Shown: positions 1 to 10,175 of the stretch, in pieces
Position numbering within the stretch: position 1 is the stretch's first letter
How the letters are laid out: every line of letters begins with the position of its first letter
From: Nitrobacter sp. 62-13
GTDB lineage: Bacteria; Pseudomonadota; Alphaproteobacteria; Rhizobiales; Xanthobacteraceae
Assembly: GCF_001896955.1 (NCBI RefSeq)
Contig: NZ_MKRN01000199.1
Location: 1-39,077, forward strand
Reading direction: 5' to 3'
DNA: 39,077 bases
Translations under genes and position numbers: made by a program
Notes under the pieces: model-generated
Database searches by the model: none
The model's input: the letters and a program-made list of their open reading frames with translations, nothing else
What the model was told of the DNA's origin: nothing

Positions 1-333
1 CAGGATGCTCATGACCTGCGGCATGAAAATCCACGCCACGACGAGCAGAACGACCTGGGACAGGAACAGCAGCGTGAAGATGCGATTGGCGAACAGTCGC
101 GCCGAGGCATCGCCACCCTCGCCATGAACGTGCGCGTAGGCCGGAACGAATGCCGCGTTGAAGGCTCCCTCGGCGAAAATCGCGCGGAAATGATTGGGCA
201 GCCGCAACGCGACGAAGAAGGCATCCGCGACCGGCCCGGCGCCGAGAACCGCGGCAAGCACGATGTCGCGCGCAAACCCCGTCAGCCGCGAGAGCAGCGT
301 ATATCCGCCGACGGTGAAAATGCGTCCAAGCAT
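1..333 (-). CDS. murJ: Murein biosynthesis integral membrane protein MurJ/MviN, N-terminal part (gene runs off the left window edge)
   Basis: Minus-strand translation from the ATG at 333 reads MLGRIFTVGGYTLLSRLTGFARDIVLAAVLGAGPVADAFFVALRLPNHFRAIFAEGAFNAAFVPAYAHVHGEGG..., a typical MurJ/MviN N-terminus. It is not in the ORF track because it is open at the edge. Confidence 0.9.
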   Translation of the reverse strand, partial: MLGRIFTVGGYTLLSRLTGFARDIVLAAVLGAGPVADAFFVALRLPNHFRAIFAEGAFNAAFVPAYAHVHGEGGDASARLFANRIFTLLFLSQVVLLVVAWIFMPQVMSIL

Positions 334-376
334 GCGGCGTTTCTACAGGATCGCCTCCCGGCGCAAAATGGCGAAA

Positions 377-1525
377 TCAGTTCGCAAGCACGGCGCGCAC
401 AGCCTCGATGATCCGCTCCTGGGTCAATTCATCGAGATAGGCATGCATCGGCAGGCTGATGACCTCGCGCGACAGCCTTTCGCTGACGGCAAGACCTGCG
501 GCGGCGATCGGGAAACTCCGGTACGCGGTCTGCTGATGCAGCGACTTCGGGTAGTAGATCGCCGTCGGAATGCCTTGCGCCTTCAGCGCGGAGGCCAGCG
601 CCTCGCGGCCTCCGTCCGGGAGGCGGATGGTGTACTGCGCCCATACCGACGTGCAATCCGCCGCCACGCGGGGCACGATCGCAACGTCCCCGAGAGCTTC
701 GTTGTAACGCCGCGCCGCCGTGTCCCGCGCTGCGATCTCGTCGGGAAAGACCTCGAGCTTCTCGATCAGAATCGCGGCCTGAATCGTATCGAGGCGCCCG
801 GTCAGGCCCAGCCGTACGTTGTCGTACCGATCAGACCCCTGCCCGTGCACGCGCACGCTGCGCAGCGTGTCCGCCAGTTCGTCATCGTCGGTGAAGATCG
901 CGCCGCCGTCGCCGTAGCAGCCGAGCGGCTTGGCGGGGAAGAAGCTGGTCGCGGTCGCAAGGCCGAACGTGCCCAGCCGTTTCCCCTTGTAGGTCGCGCC
1001 GAATCCTTGCGCGGCGTCATCGAGAACGAACATGCCCTCGGTCGCGGCCACCGCTGCGATCGCATCGTGATCGGCGGGCTGACCGAACAGGTCGACGGGA
1101 ATGATGGCCCTCGGCCTGAGGCCCTGCGTTTTCGCGACCGCGATGCCGCTCTTCAGCGAGTCCACATCGATATTGAATGTCGTCTCATCGACATCGACAA
1201 ACACCGGCGTGGCGCCGAGCAGCGCCACGACCTCGCCGGTCGCGCAGAATGTGAACGTCGGACAGATCACCGCGTCGCCGGGTCCGACGTTTTTCGCCAG
1301 CAGCACCATCAGCAGCGCGTCGGTGCCGCTGGCGCAGGCTACCACATGCTTCGCGCCGCTGAACGTGGCCAGATCGGCTTCCAGGCGCGCGACTTCGGGA
1401 CCGTTGATGAACTGGCAATGCGTCAGAACCCGCGCAACCGCATCGTCGATACGCTTGCCGAGACGACGGCGCTGTTCGACGATATCAATAAATGGAATCG
1501 CCTTTGCAGGCATGTGCTGCTGCAT
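377..1525 (-). CDS. DegT/DnrJ/EryC1/StrS family PLP-dependent sugar aminotransferase (UDP-3-keto-sugar 3-aminotransferase-like, WbpE/GnnB type)
   Basis: 382 aa. Motifs FIDIVEQRRRLGKRIDDAV, GPEVARLE, SGTDALLMVL, PVDLFGQPADHDAI, LDDAAQGFGATYKGKRLG, TSFFPAKPLGCYGDGGAIFTDDDELA. Confidence 0.9.
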   Translation of the reverse strand: MQQHMPAKAIPFIDIVEQRRRLGKRIDDAVARVLTHCQFINGPEVARLEADLATFSGAKHVVACASGTDALLMVLLAKNVGPGDAVICPTFTFCATGEVVALLGATPVFVDVDETTFNIDVDSLKSGIAVAKTQGLRPRAIIPVDLFGQPADHDAIAAVAATEGMFVLDDAAQGFGATYKGKRLGTFGLATATSFFPAKPLGCYGDGGAIFTDDDELADTLRSVRVHGQGSDRYDNVRLGLTGRLDTIQAAILIEKLEVFPDEIAARDTAARRYNEALGDVAIVPRVAADCTSVWAQYTIRLPDGGREALASALKAQGIPTAIYYPKSLHQQTAYRSFPIAAAGLAVSERLSREVISLPMHAYLDELTQERIIEAVRAVLAN

Positions 1526-1541
1526 TCAGTCCTCTGGACGA

Positions 1542-2552
1542 TCAGCCGGCGACGCGGCGCGGGGCCGGCCGCACCGGCGGCGCGACGGAAGACGGCGCTT
1601 CAAGGCACTTGATCGCGATCTCGAGGCTGGCGACGCCTTCGCCGCCGCTCACCGCCGGAGCCTTACCCGAGCGCACCGCATCGACAAACGCAATCAGTTC
1701 GGCGCGCAGGGGCTCATCATGGCCGACCGGAAGGTGGCGCATGGAGTAACTGCCGTCCGGCTGGAATCCGAAGCATTCGGTGACCTGGCGGGTCAGCAGA
1801 TCGCCCATGATGTATTTGCCGCGGGTGGCGACCGTGACGTTGCGGGCCTTGAACGGCGTCAGCCAGTTCGTATTGATATGCGCGAGCACACCCGATGCGG
1901 TCCGGAACTGAAGCAGCGCGATATCCTCGCGCTCGGCGACGGCGCTGGAAAGCTGGGGCTGCACGTCGATGATTTCGGATCCGGTAAACCAGCGGATCAG
2001 GTCGATGTCATGCACGGCGAGGTCGATCACGACGCCGACATTCGACATGCGCGGCGGGAATGGACCGACGCGCGTGATCGCGATCGAGAGAATATCCTCG
2101 CCCCGGATCGCCTGCTTGATGGCGGCGACCGCCGGATTGAAGCGTTCGACATGCCCGACCATCAGGGTCAGGCCGGCGCGTTGAGCGGCGGTGACGATCT
2201 TGCAGCCTTCCTCCACCGTCGAGGCGATCGGCTTCTCGACCAGAACGTGAACGCCGCGCTCGATGCAGGCCAGCGCCAGCTCGCAATGAAGGTGTGTCGG
2301 CGCGGCGATGGTAACCGCGTCGACGCCGGCCGCCATCAGTTCGTCGAACGTCCCGAACGTCCGGCACCCGATCAGTTCGCTCGCACGAGCGCGGTGCGCG
2401 GGCAAGGGATCAACGATGCCGGCGAGCCTGACGCCGGCGAGGCCGGCCAGTACGCGACCGTGATTGCTGCCCATGATACCGGCGCCTATCACGCCGACAC
2501 GCAGCACACGCTCCGACCCTGCAGTTTTCAATGCAGATGGCTTCGAACTCAT
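1542..2552 (-). CDS. Gfo/Idh/MocA family NAD-dependent sugar-nucleotide dehydrogenase (UDP-GlcNAc 3-dehydrogenase-like)
   Basis: 336 aa. Rossmann GVIGAGIMGSNHGRVLA, HVLVEKPIAST, GHVERFNPAV. Adjacent to and co-oriented with the DegT aminotransferase. Confidence 0.88.
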   Translation of the reverse strand: MSSKPSALKTAGSERVLRVGVIGAGIMGSNHGRVLAGLAGVRLAGIVDPLPAHRARASELIGCRTFGTFDELMAAGVDAVTIAAPTHLHCELALACIERGVHVLVEKPIASTVEEGCKIVTAAQRAGLTLMVGHVERFNPAVAAIKQAIRGEDILSIAITRVGPFPPRMSNVGVVIDLAVHDIDLIRWFTGSEIIDVQPQLSSAVAEREDIALLQFRTASGVLAHINTNWLTPFKARNVTVATRGKYIMGDLLTRQVTECFGFQPDGSYSMRHLPVGHDEPLRAELIAFVDAVRSGKAPAVSGGEGVASLEIAIKCLEAPSSVAPPVRPAPRRVAG

Positions 2553-2775
2553 CAGATACCCCGAAATCGACTGGCCCAGGCGCCCCCCGAAGCCCGACCG
2601 TGCGCTCTCACTAGCACGCCATAACGAAAGTGGCGATTAGAGGAATAACAATCCCAACACGTTTTGATTCAAAGAATTACATGATACTTAAACTTGTAGG
2701 ACCTATGACGGCATCGCTGGAACAGGCTTGAACAGTGTTTCCACAGATTAGCTGATTCGCTCCTCGCGCGGCAGC

Positions 2776-4185
2776 TCAGCTTCGCTGATAGTCATCCTCG
2801 ATCCGGATGATGTCGTCCTCGCCGAGATAACTGCCGGTCTGCACTTCGATCAGTTCCAGAGGAATCTTGCCGGGGTTTTCCAGGCGGTGGGTAGCTCCGA
2901 TCGGAATATAGATCGATTCGTTCTCATGCACGGTCTTGACCAGATCATCGACCGTCACTCGCGCGGCACCCCGGACCACGATCCAGTGCTCCGAGCGATG
3001 ATGATGTTTTTGCAGCGACAACCGCTCGCCGGCCTTCACGGTGATGTGCTTGACCTGGTGCCGCTCGCCCCTGTCGATCGACTGATAGGCTCCCCACGGC
3101 CGATGGACCCGAAGATGGTCTTCGGTAACCTGCGGCGCGACAGTCTTCAACTTCGCGACCAGACGTTTCAGCCCGTTGGCGTCCTTCTGGCGTGACACCA
3201 GCACGGCGTCCGGCGTCGCCACCACCACGAGATCGTCGACGCCTTCCAGCGCGACCAGCGCTCTGTCGGTCGAGATGTTGCAGTTGCGGGAATTCTCGAA
3301 CACGGCGGGGCCTTGCGCCGCGTTGCCCTCGCCATCCTTGTCCGACAATTCCCACACTGCGTGCCACGATCCGACATCCGACCAGCCGCAATCGACGGGC
3401 ACCACGGCGGCAAGTGCGGTCTTTTCCATCACCGCGTAATCGATGGAAGTCGCCTGCGCCTTCGCGAAGGCATCGGAGTCGAGCGTGACGAAGCCAAGAT
3501 CCCGTCCGGCATGGGACACGGCATCCGACACCGCTCGAACGCTGTCGGGATCGACGCTGCGATATTCATCGAGCAGCACCGCCGCGCGAAACATGAAGTT
3601 GCCGCTGTTCCAGAGATATCCCGCCTCGACATATCCCGCAGCGGTCTGCGGGTCCGGCTTCTCGACGAACGTCGTCACCGCGCGCACCTCGCCCGCGATC
3701 GCTGCGCCGGGGCTGATATAGCCGTACTCGGTCGCCGCCCGCTCCGGCCGGACGCCGAAGGTCACGATGCGTCCGGCATTCGCGGCGGCGAGGCCCTGGC
3801 GGCAGGCTGAGACGAACGCTTCGGTATCACACACCACATGATCCGCAGCCAGCGCGAGCACGACGGCGGCGTTGTCGCGCGTCTGCGCGAAAATGGCTCC
3901 CGCGGCGATCGCCGGTCCGGAATCGCGCCGCGCCGGCTCCAACAGGATGTCCGCCTCAAGCTCGATCTCCGCGAGTTGTTCCAGCACCATGAAACGGTAA
4001 GCGGCGTTGGTGATCACGATCGGCCGCTCGAACAGCGCCGGATCGGAAACCCGCCTCAGCGTATCCTGAAACGTCGAACGCACCCCGAACAACGGCAGAA
4101 ACTGTTTCGGACGGCCTTCCCGCGAGGCCGGCCATAGCCTGGTTCCCGCGCCGCCGCACATGACCAGAGGGATGATACGCTCACT
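2776..4185 (-). CDS. manC: Mannose-1-phosphate guanylyltransferase/mannose-6-phosphate isomerase (type II PMI, ManC/CpsB)
   Basis: VMCGGAGTRLWPASREGRPKQFLPLFG (GDP-mannose pyrophosphorylase signature) and a C-terminal cupin WGAYQSIDRGERHQVKHITVKAGERLSLQKHHHRSEHWIVVRGAARVTVDD. GTG start at 4185 preferred (GGAG about 10 nt upstream); the ORF track starts at ATG 4218. Confidence 0.92.
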   Translation of the reverse strand, partial: SERIIPLVMCGGAGTRLWPASREGRPKQFLPLFGVRSTFQDTLRRVSDPALFERPIVITNAAYRFMVLEQLAEIELEADILLEPARRDSGPAIAAGAIFAQTRDNAAVVLALAADHVVCDTEAFVSACRQGLAAANAGRIVTFGVRPERAATEYGYISPGAAIAGEVRAVTTFVEKPDPQTAAGYVEAGYLWNSGNFMFRAAVLLDEYRSVDPDSVRAVSDAVSHAGRDLGFVTLDSDAFAKAQATSIDYAVMEKTALAAVVPVDCGWSDVGSWHAVWELSDKDGEGNAAQGPAVFENSRNCNISTDRALVALEGVDDLVVVATPDAVLVSRQKDANGLKRLVAKLKTVAPQVTEDHLRVHRPWGAYQSIDRGERHQVKHITVKAGERLSLQKHHHRSEHWIVVRGAARVTVDDLVKTVHENESIYIPIGATHRLENPGKIPLELIEVQTGSYLGEDDIIRIEDDYQRS

Positions 4186-4362
4186 CACAACACCATCTCC
4201 ACGTTCTGATGTGTCCATGAAAGCGGGACGAGGAAAAGTGTATAGCGGTTTTCCGCCCGCGATCCCGCTCTAAAACATTGGAATGGATAACCGTCCGTTC
4301 GGGCGTTCGCCCGGCGGCGCTGGATCGGCGGCATGACGCGAGCCGCAGCCACATTCGTTGAG

Positions 4363-4436
4363 CGAATTTGACATTCGCTACCCACGTTGCAGCCAATCCG
4401 GCAAGCGAAGACCAAATTCAAAACTCCACTGGAAAC
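4363..4436 (+). repeat. Dispersed repeat with terminal inverted arms (copy 1; copy 2 at 11431-11510 inverted)
   Basis: GAATTTGACATTCGCTACCCAC...CAAATTCAAAACTCCACTGGAAA aligns with the reverse complement of 11431-11510, including an exact CAAATTCAAAACTCCACTGGAAA block. Confidence 0.8.
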
Positions 4437-4458
4437 AGGATACAAAAAATTAGAACCA

Positions 4459-5469
4459 TTATCCGACCCGATGATAACGAGAATACCAGGCGGCAAAACG
4501 ATGGATGCCGTCTTCAAGCGATGTCGAAGGACGGAAACCGACGTCGCGCGTGAGATCGTCGATATCTGCGAACGTGGCTTGCACATCGCCAGGCTGCATG
4601 GGGAGCATCTCCTTTTGCACCGTCCGTCCAAATTCCTTCTCCAGGAGCGTCACGACGCTCGTCAGTTCCGCCGGCTTGTTGTTGCCGATGTTGTAGATTC
4701 GCCATGGAGCTGAACTCGTTCCCGGATCCCGAGCGCCGGTCGGTTCGCCGCGCGGAACATGATCGATCAGGCGGATAACGGCTTCAACGACATCGTCGAC
4801 ATAGGTGAAATCCCGCCGCATGTTGCCGTGATTGAACAGCCTGATCGGCTGCCCGCCGACGATCGCGTCAGCGAACCTGTAGAGCGCCATGTCAGGCCGG
4901 TACCACGGACCATAGACCGTGAAGAAGCGCAGTCCCGTCATCGGCGTGCGATAAAGGTGGCTGTAGGCATGCGCCATCAGTTCGTTTGATTTCTTCGTGG
5001 CCGCATAAAGGCTGACCGGATGGTCGACGTTGTCGTGAACCGAAAACGGAAGCTTTGTGTTCGCGCCATAAACGGAGGAGGACGAAGCAAACAGCAGATG
5101 AGGACACTCGGCGTGCCGGCATCCTTCGAGGACATTGGCGAAAGCCGTGAGGTTTGAATCGACGTAGGCGTCCGGATTTTGCAACGAATAGCGCACGCCC
5201 GCCTGAGCTGCGAGATGGAGCACGACCGACAGGCGGTGTTCCGCGAACAGGGAAGCCGTTGCCGCGCGGTCGGCAAGATCGGCCTTGACGAACCGGAACC
5301 GCGGGTCCTTGCGCAGGATGTCGAGCCGGGCCTCCTTGAGCGCCGGATCGTAGTAGCTGTTGAGATTGTCGATTCCGACAACCCGGCTTCCCTCTTTCAG
5401 AAGCCGGCCGACGACATGGAATCCGATGAACCCCGCAGCGCCAGTAACCAGTATCGGGCGATCCGACAT
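4459..5469 (-). CDS. NAD-dependent sugar-nucleotide epimerase (UDP-glucuronate 4-epimerase-like SDR)
   Basis: 336 aa. VTGAAGFIGFHVVGRLL, DNLNSYYDPALKEARL, AGVRYSLQNPDAYVDSNLTAFANVLEGCRH, RFFTVYGPWYRPDMAL. Confidence 0.88.
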   Translation of the reverse strand: MSDRPILVTGAAGFIGFHVVGRLLKEGSRVVGIDNLNSYYDPALKEARLDILRKDPRFRFVKADLADRAATASLFAEHRLSVVLHLAAQAGVRYSLQNPDAYVDSNLTAFANVLEGCRHAECPHLLFASSSSVYGANTKLPFSVHDNVDHPVSLYAATKKSNELMAHAYSHLYRTPMTGLRFFTVYGPWYRPDMALYRFADAIVGGQPIRLFNHGNMRRDFTYVDDVVEAVIRLIDHVPRGEPTGARDPGTSSAPWRIYNIGNNKPAELTSVVTLLEKEFGRTVQKEMLPMQPGDVQATFADIDDLTRDVGFRPSTSLEDGIHRFAAWYSRYHRVG

Positions 5470-5702
5470 TTCTCTCCTCAGGGCGTTCCCTCCTCAGGGT
5501 ATACGGGTCATGCCGGCCGCACAGCCCCGGCATAGGGGGTAGCCCGGGTTACTTTAACAAATGGCGTAGAAGGAGATCGCAGGGCGCCCTTGTCGCGCGA
5601 CTATTGCCAGACGCCGTCCAAAACCATACCAAGGCAGCAGGGCCACCGATTATCGTCCGAAAGGTTCCGGCGGCCAGCTTAATCCCGGCATATGCAAGCG
5701 CA

Positions 5703-6662
5703 ATGCGCCAGATCCTGCTTTCAACGGCAAAAATCCTGGTCTCGGCTGCCCTGCTCTACCTTGCGCTCCGCAAGGTCGATTTCTCGGACCTCGTCTCGCG
5801 CCTCGGCTTCGATGGCACAGGATGGATCGCGCTCGCCGTCGCCGTGACATTGCTGCAGGTCCTTGTCAGCGCCCTGCGCTGGCGGGAAATCAGCGCGGAC
5901 TGCGGTGCCCCGCTCTCGGTCGCGCGCGCGCTGCGCTATTGCATGATCGGCTCGTTCTTCAACCAGACGCTGCCCTCATCGATCGGCGGCGACGCCATGC
6001 GGCTGTGGCTGGTCGGACAGGGCCCGGCGGGCTGGCGGGCGGCGGCTTATTCGGTCTTCGTCGACCGCGCGATCGGCCTGATCGCGCTGGCCGTGCTGAT
6101 CTGCGTCAGTCTGCCATGGAGCTACCAGTTGATCGGCAATCCCCAGGGCCGGCTTGCGCTGCTGTTCGTCGATTGCGCCGCGCTGGCGGCCGGGGGCGGA
6201 TTCCTGCTTCTCGGCCGGCTGAACTGGCCCTGGCTCGGAACAATGAGAGCCCTGAACCATCTTCGCGCCTGTTCGCTCATCACCGGCCGAGCCATCTTCG
6301 GCCGCGAGCACCGGCTGAAGATTGCGTTTCTCTCGCTGTTCATCCATGTCCAGGCCGTCGTGATCGCATGGTGCGTCGTGCGGGCGATCGAGGCGCCGAT
6401 TCATTTCGGCGATCTCTTTTTGCTGGTTCCACCGGTCATGCTGATTACGATGATGCCGATTTCGATCGCCGGCTGGGGCGTGCGCGAGGCTTCCATGGCG
6501 CTGATCTTCGGATACGCCGGACTGGCGACCGGTGAAGGCGTCAATATCTCGCTGTTGTTCGGCGCGGTGTTTTTCCTCGTCGGCGTGCTCGGGGGACTCG
6601 TCTGGATCGTCAGCGTCGAAAGGGCCGAGAAGAAACCGGCGCCGATCGAACTGACGGAGTGA
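5703..6662 (+). CDS. Lysylphosphatidylglycerol synthetase TM/UPF0104-type (flippase-like domain) integral membrane protein
   Basis: MRQILLSTAKILVSAALLYLALRKVDFSDLVSRLG..., multiple hydrophobic segments, FFNQTLPSSIGGDAMR, ISIAGWGVREASM. Track ORF starts at 5604; ATG at 5703 is the more natural N-terminus. Confidence 0.82.
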   Translation: MRQILLSTAKILVSAALLYLALRKVDFSDLVSRLGFDGTGWIALAVAVTLLQVLVSALRWREISADCGAPLSVARALRYCMIGSFFNQTLPSSIGGDAMRLWLVGQGPAGWRAAAYSVFVDRAIGLIALAVLICVSLPWSYQLIGNPQGRLALLFVDCAALAAGGGFLLLGRLNWPWLGTMRALNHLRACSLITGRAIFGREHRLKIAFLSLFIHVQAVVIAWCVVRAIEAPIHFGDLFLLVPPVMLITMMPISIAGWGVREASMALIFGYAGLATGEGVNISLLFGAVFFLVGVLGGLVWIVSVERAEKKPAPIELTE

Positions 6663-6689
6663 TCTGTGGCGTTTTCGAGCAAGAGCCTG

Positions 6690-8597
6690 TCAGGGATGGG
6701 CCCCGAATTCGGGCACGGCATCCTTTAGCACCGAGCGGATCTTCGACTTGTCCTCGTTGGCAACGGCTTCTGCAAGAACCGCGATCCACCTGTGCAGCAC
6801 GTCCATCGGCGGCTCGTTCGGCTTTGCCGCCAGGATTCCCGGCAGGCCGATCTCGATCGTCGGCTCCTCGCTTGCGAACAGAATTTCATTCAACCGCTCG
6901 CCCGGCCGCACGCCGGTAAAGACGATTTCGATGTCGTGGTTGGGCTGCAGGCCGGACAGGCTGATCATGCGTTCGGCGAGATCGACGATCTTCACCGGCT
7001 GTCCCATGTTCAGGACGTACACCGATACGTCGTGCCGTTCCGGCATCGCCGCATGGCTCGCGGCGGTGATGACGAGATCGCAGGCTTCGCGAATCGTCAT
7101 GAAATAGCGAACCATGTCTGGATGCGTGACGGTCACCGGGCCGCCGGCCTCGATCTGCGCCTTGAATTTCGGCACCACCGACCCGTTCGAGGCCAGCACG
7201 TTGCCGAAGCGAACCGAAATCAGCCGCATCGGAATCTTGCCGTCGGTACGCTGGGCGAGTTCGCGGTCGAGCGCCTGGCAGTACATCTCGGCAAAACGCT
7301 TGGTCAGCCCGAGCATCGAGACCGGCTCGATCGCCTTGTCGGTCGAGATCATCACCATGGCTTCGGCGCCCGCCTCCAGCGCCGCATCGGCGACGTTGAC
7401 CGAGCCGAAGATGTTGGTCTTGACGCCTTCGCTCCAGTCCCGCTCGAGAATGGGCACGTGTTTGAGCGCCGCCGCATGAAACACGATGTCGGGCTTGAAT
7501 TCGCTCATCAGGCGTATCAGCCGCTCGCGGTCGCGGATGTCGGCGATGCGGCCTTCCACCACGGCGCCCCGGCTTCTGGTACCCAGCTCCTCCATGATCG
7601 CGTAGAGCGCGGGCTCCGAATTTTCGATGATCAGCAGCCGGCTCGCACCAAACGTCACGACACGTTTGCAGATTTCGGATCCGATCGACCCGCCGCCGCC
7701 GGTCACCACGACCGACTTGTCCTTGATCAGTCCGCCGAGCCGTTCATAGTCGATGGTACGGCTCGGGCGAAGCAGGAGATCTTCGACGGCGACGGGCGTC
7801 AGGCGCGGAATATCGCCTTCCTCGCCAAGCGACGGCAACCGGCTGACCTTGAGGCCGAGCTTGCGGCCCCGCGCCAGAACAGCCTCCGGCTGGGCTTCGG
7901 GCTCGAACGCCGAGGGCGTCATGATGATGCGCTCGATCGGGCTGCGCCGCTCGGCAAAGTCCTTGATCACGTCCTCGAGTTTGTCTACTGCGCCAAGGAC
8001 CGGAACCCCGCGTATCGTCTGGCCGATGTCGGCCGCCGACGGCGACAGCAGGCCGACCGGCCGCAAGCGCTTGACCGCCCCGCTCTCGACCGAGCGCAAG
8101 AGAATTTCGGCATCGGCTGCGCGGCCGACCACGATGGCAGGCGTCGCGTCGTCGGCCTTGACGTGAACAAGGGTCCGCTTGTAGCGGAAATACCGATAGG
8201 TAAAGCGTGTGGCCGCGAGCAGGAATATCTGCAACAGCCAGTACAGTATGATCGTCTTCTTTCCAAGAAAGAACGTGCCGTAGAAATTGGGCGCGATGAC
8301 AACGTAGTCGAAGACGAGAACGACAAATCCCAGAATCGAGGATGCCTTGACGATGTTGAGGGCGTCCACAAGGGAAATGAACCGCCATTTCGTCGTCGTC
8401 AGGTTGAAGACATGAAAGACGACGAAACTGATGACCAGGAAGTAGGGCAGCGCCTTCAGGAGCAACGGCAGGCGCAGCGCAAGTTCTCGATCGTCAAAAC
8501 GGAAATAGCAGCTCACCAGCAGCGCTGCCACGACCGTCATCAGGTCATGCAGCGCGATCAGGATATTTCGCGAGGTAAACTTTCGACGCGGAGTCAT
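6690..8597 (-). CDS. Membrane-anchored nucleoside-diphosphate sugar epimerase/4,6-dehydratase (CapD/FlaA1/WbpM/PglF-like)
   Basis: 635 aa. N-terminal TM helices, then VVTGGGGSIGSEICKRVVTFGASRLLIIENSEPALYAI, FHAAALKHVPILE, ISTDKAIEPVSMLGLTKR, VRFGNVLASNGSVVPKFKAQIEAGGPVTVTHPDMVRYFMTI. Confidence 0.93.
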   Translation of the reverse strand: MTPRRKFTSRNILIALHDLMTVVAALLVSCYFRFDDRELALRLPLLLKALPYFLVISFVVFHVFNLTTTKWRFISLVDALNIVKASSILGFVVLVFDYVVIAPNFYGTFFLGKKTIILYWLLQIFLLAATRFTYRYFRYKRTLVHVKADDATPAIVVGRAADAEILLRSVESGAVKRLRPVGLLSPSAADIGQTIRGVPVLGAVDKLEDVIKDFAERRSPIERIIMTPSAFEPEAQPEAVLARGRKLGLKVSRLPSLGEEGDIPRLTPVAVEDLLLRPSRTIDYERLGGLIKDKSVVVTGGGGSIGSEICKRVVTFGASRLLIIENSEPALYAIMEELGTRSRGAVVEGRIADIRDRERLIRLMSEFKPDIVFHAAALKHVPILERDWSEGVKTNIFGSVNVADAALEAGAEAMVMISTDKAIEPVSMLGLTKRFAEMYCQALDRELAQRTDGKIPMRLISVRFGNVLASNGSVVPKFKAQIEAGGPVTVTHPDMVRYFMTIREACDLVITAASHAAMPERHDVSVYVLNMGQPVKIVDLAERMISLSGLQPNHDIEIVFTGVRPGERLNEILFASEEPTIEIGLPGILAAKPNEPPMDVLHRWIAVLAEAVANEDKSKIRSVLKDAVPEFGAHP

Positions 8598-8658
8598 GAG
8601 ACGATGGCCGGGACAACATGGGAAGCGGAGATGCGCCGGCCGCTGCGCAGCACGGCTC

Positions 8659-10140
8659 TCATGCCTTGCCTCCCGCGCGCTTCACGAGCGACGTCGTGCT
8701 GAACCCCCGCAGAATATCGATCAGCACGACCTCGCCGCCCCGCGCGGTAACGAACTCCTGACCGACGACCTGCTCAAGGGAATAATCCCCGCCCTTGACG
8801 AGCACGTTCGGCTCGGTCCGCTCGATCAGCTTCAACGGCGTGTCCTCTTCGAAAATCACCACAAGGTCGACGGCCTCAAGCGCAGCCAGCACCTCCGCTC
8901 GCGCCTGCTCATTCTGGATCGGCCGCCCCTCTCCCTTGAGCCGGGCTACCGATGCGTCGCTGTTCAATCCGACGATCAGCCGGTCGCACGTCGCGCGCGC
9001 TCCGGTCAGCACCTTGACGTGACCCGGATGCAGGATGTCGAAGCAGCCGTTGGTGAAGCCGATCCGCAAGCCCTGTTCACGCCACACCGCCAGCCGCGCG
9101 CCGAGATCGGCCGCCGATCGCGCGATTTTCTCTTCGGCCGCCAGAGAGGCCGGCGGCAGAATATTGCGGCGGAGCTCGGCGAGGGTGACAATCGCGGTGC
9201 CGCTCTTGCCCACCGCCACCGCCGCGGCGGCGCTTGCCGTCCGCAACGCCGTTTCCCAATCGGCCCCCGCCGCAAGCGAAACCGCCAGCGTGGCGACGAC
9301 GGTGTCGCCGGCGCCGGTCACGTCGCGAACCTTGACGGTGTGGGCGGGAACGTGAATGACCTCGCCCTCGCCCGGCACGAGCGTCATGCCGTGCTCGCTC
9401 TGCGTCACCAGCAAGGCTTCGCAATCCGCGAGCCGCATCACCTCGCGCGCCGCTTTCGCAATGCCCGCCTGATCGTCGGCCCGGCTACGCGTGGCATCCG
9501 CAAATTCCTTCCTGTTCGGCGTCAGCAGCGTCGCGCCCCGATAGATGCCGAAATTGGCGCTCTTCGGATCGACGATGACGCGCTTGCCAAGCCCGCGCGC
9601 CGCATCGATCACGGTGCGGATCACCCGCGCCGTCAGCACTCCCTTGGCATAGTCCGACAACAAAACGATGTCGACGCGCGGCAGTTGCGGCAAAATGGCA
9701 TCGATCAGAGCCTGCTCCACCGCTCCGGACGCCGGAGCAGGCGTTTCCCAATCGGCGCGCAGCATGTGGGTCGAAAAATGCTCCGAAACGAAGCGCACCT
9801 TGCGCGTCGTCGGCCGCGCCGGATCCGAAATCAATAATGGCTCGATCAGGGTTTCGCGCGAGAGCGTAGCGCGAAGCCTGCCGCCCGCCTCATCCTCGCC
9901 CGCCAATCCGACAAAGACGCAGCGTGCGCCGAGCGCGGCGATGTTGCGCGCCACGTTGCCGGCGCCGCCGACATTGGTTTCGCTCCGCTGAACCGCGATC
10001 ACCGGCGCCGGAGCCTCCGGCGAAATCCGCGAAATCTCGCCGTACACGAACTCGTCGAGCATCAGGTCGCCGACGCAGAGCACCGTCTGGCGGGAAAACG
10101 CATTCGACAAGTCGTCAAAATCGATCATCAAGCACTTCAC
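8659..10140 (-). CDS. hldE: Bifunctional D-glycero-beta-D-manno-heptose-7-phosphate kinase/1-phosphate adenylyltransferase
   Basis: 493 aa. N-terminal PfkB-like kinase ([41 protein letters not shown]) and C-terminal cytidylyltransferase fold ([58 protein letters not shown]). Confidence 0.96.
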   Translation of the reverse strand: MKCLMIDFDDLSNAFSRQTVLCVGDLMLDEFVYGEISRISPEAPAPVIAVQRSETNVGGAGNVARNIAALGARCVFVGLAGEDEAGGRLRATLSRETLIEPLLISDPARPTTRKVRFVSEHFSTHMLRADWETPAPASGAVEQALIDAILPQLPRVDIVLLSDYAKGVLTARVIRTVIDAARGLGKRVIVDPKSANFGIYRGATLLTPNRKEFADATRSRADDQAGIAKAAREVMRLADCEALLVTQSEHGMTLVPGEGEVIHVPAHTVKVRDVTGAGDTVVATLAVSLAAGADWETALRTASAAAAVAVGKSGTAIVTLAELRRNILPPASLAAEEKIARSAADLGARLAVWREQGLRIGFTNGCFDILHPGHVKVLTGARATCDRLIVGLNSDASVARLKGEGRPIQNEQARAEVLAALEAVDLVVIFEEDTPLKLIERTEPNVLVKGGDYSLEQVVGQEFVTARGGEVVLIDILRGFSTTSLVKRAGGKA

Positions 10141-10175
10141 CTGCTGCCGCAGTTCGATCCAATTTGCATAGCGCG

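Noticed and set aside
194-1612. Long plus-strand ORF (472 aa) antisense to the DegT aminotransferase
   Set aside because: Arg/Ala/Gly-rich translation with no family signature; typical spurious antisense ORF in GC-rich DNA. The opposite strand has a clear family match.
6792-8702. Plus-strand 636-aa ORF antisense to the CapD-like gene
   Set aside because: Low-complexity R/H/D-rich composition, no domain; shadow of the minus-strand coding frame.
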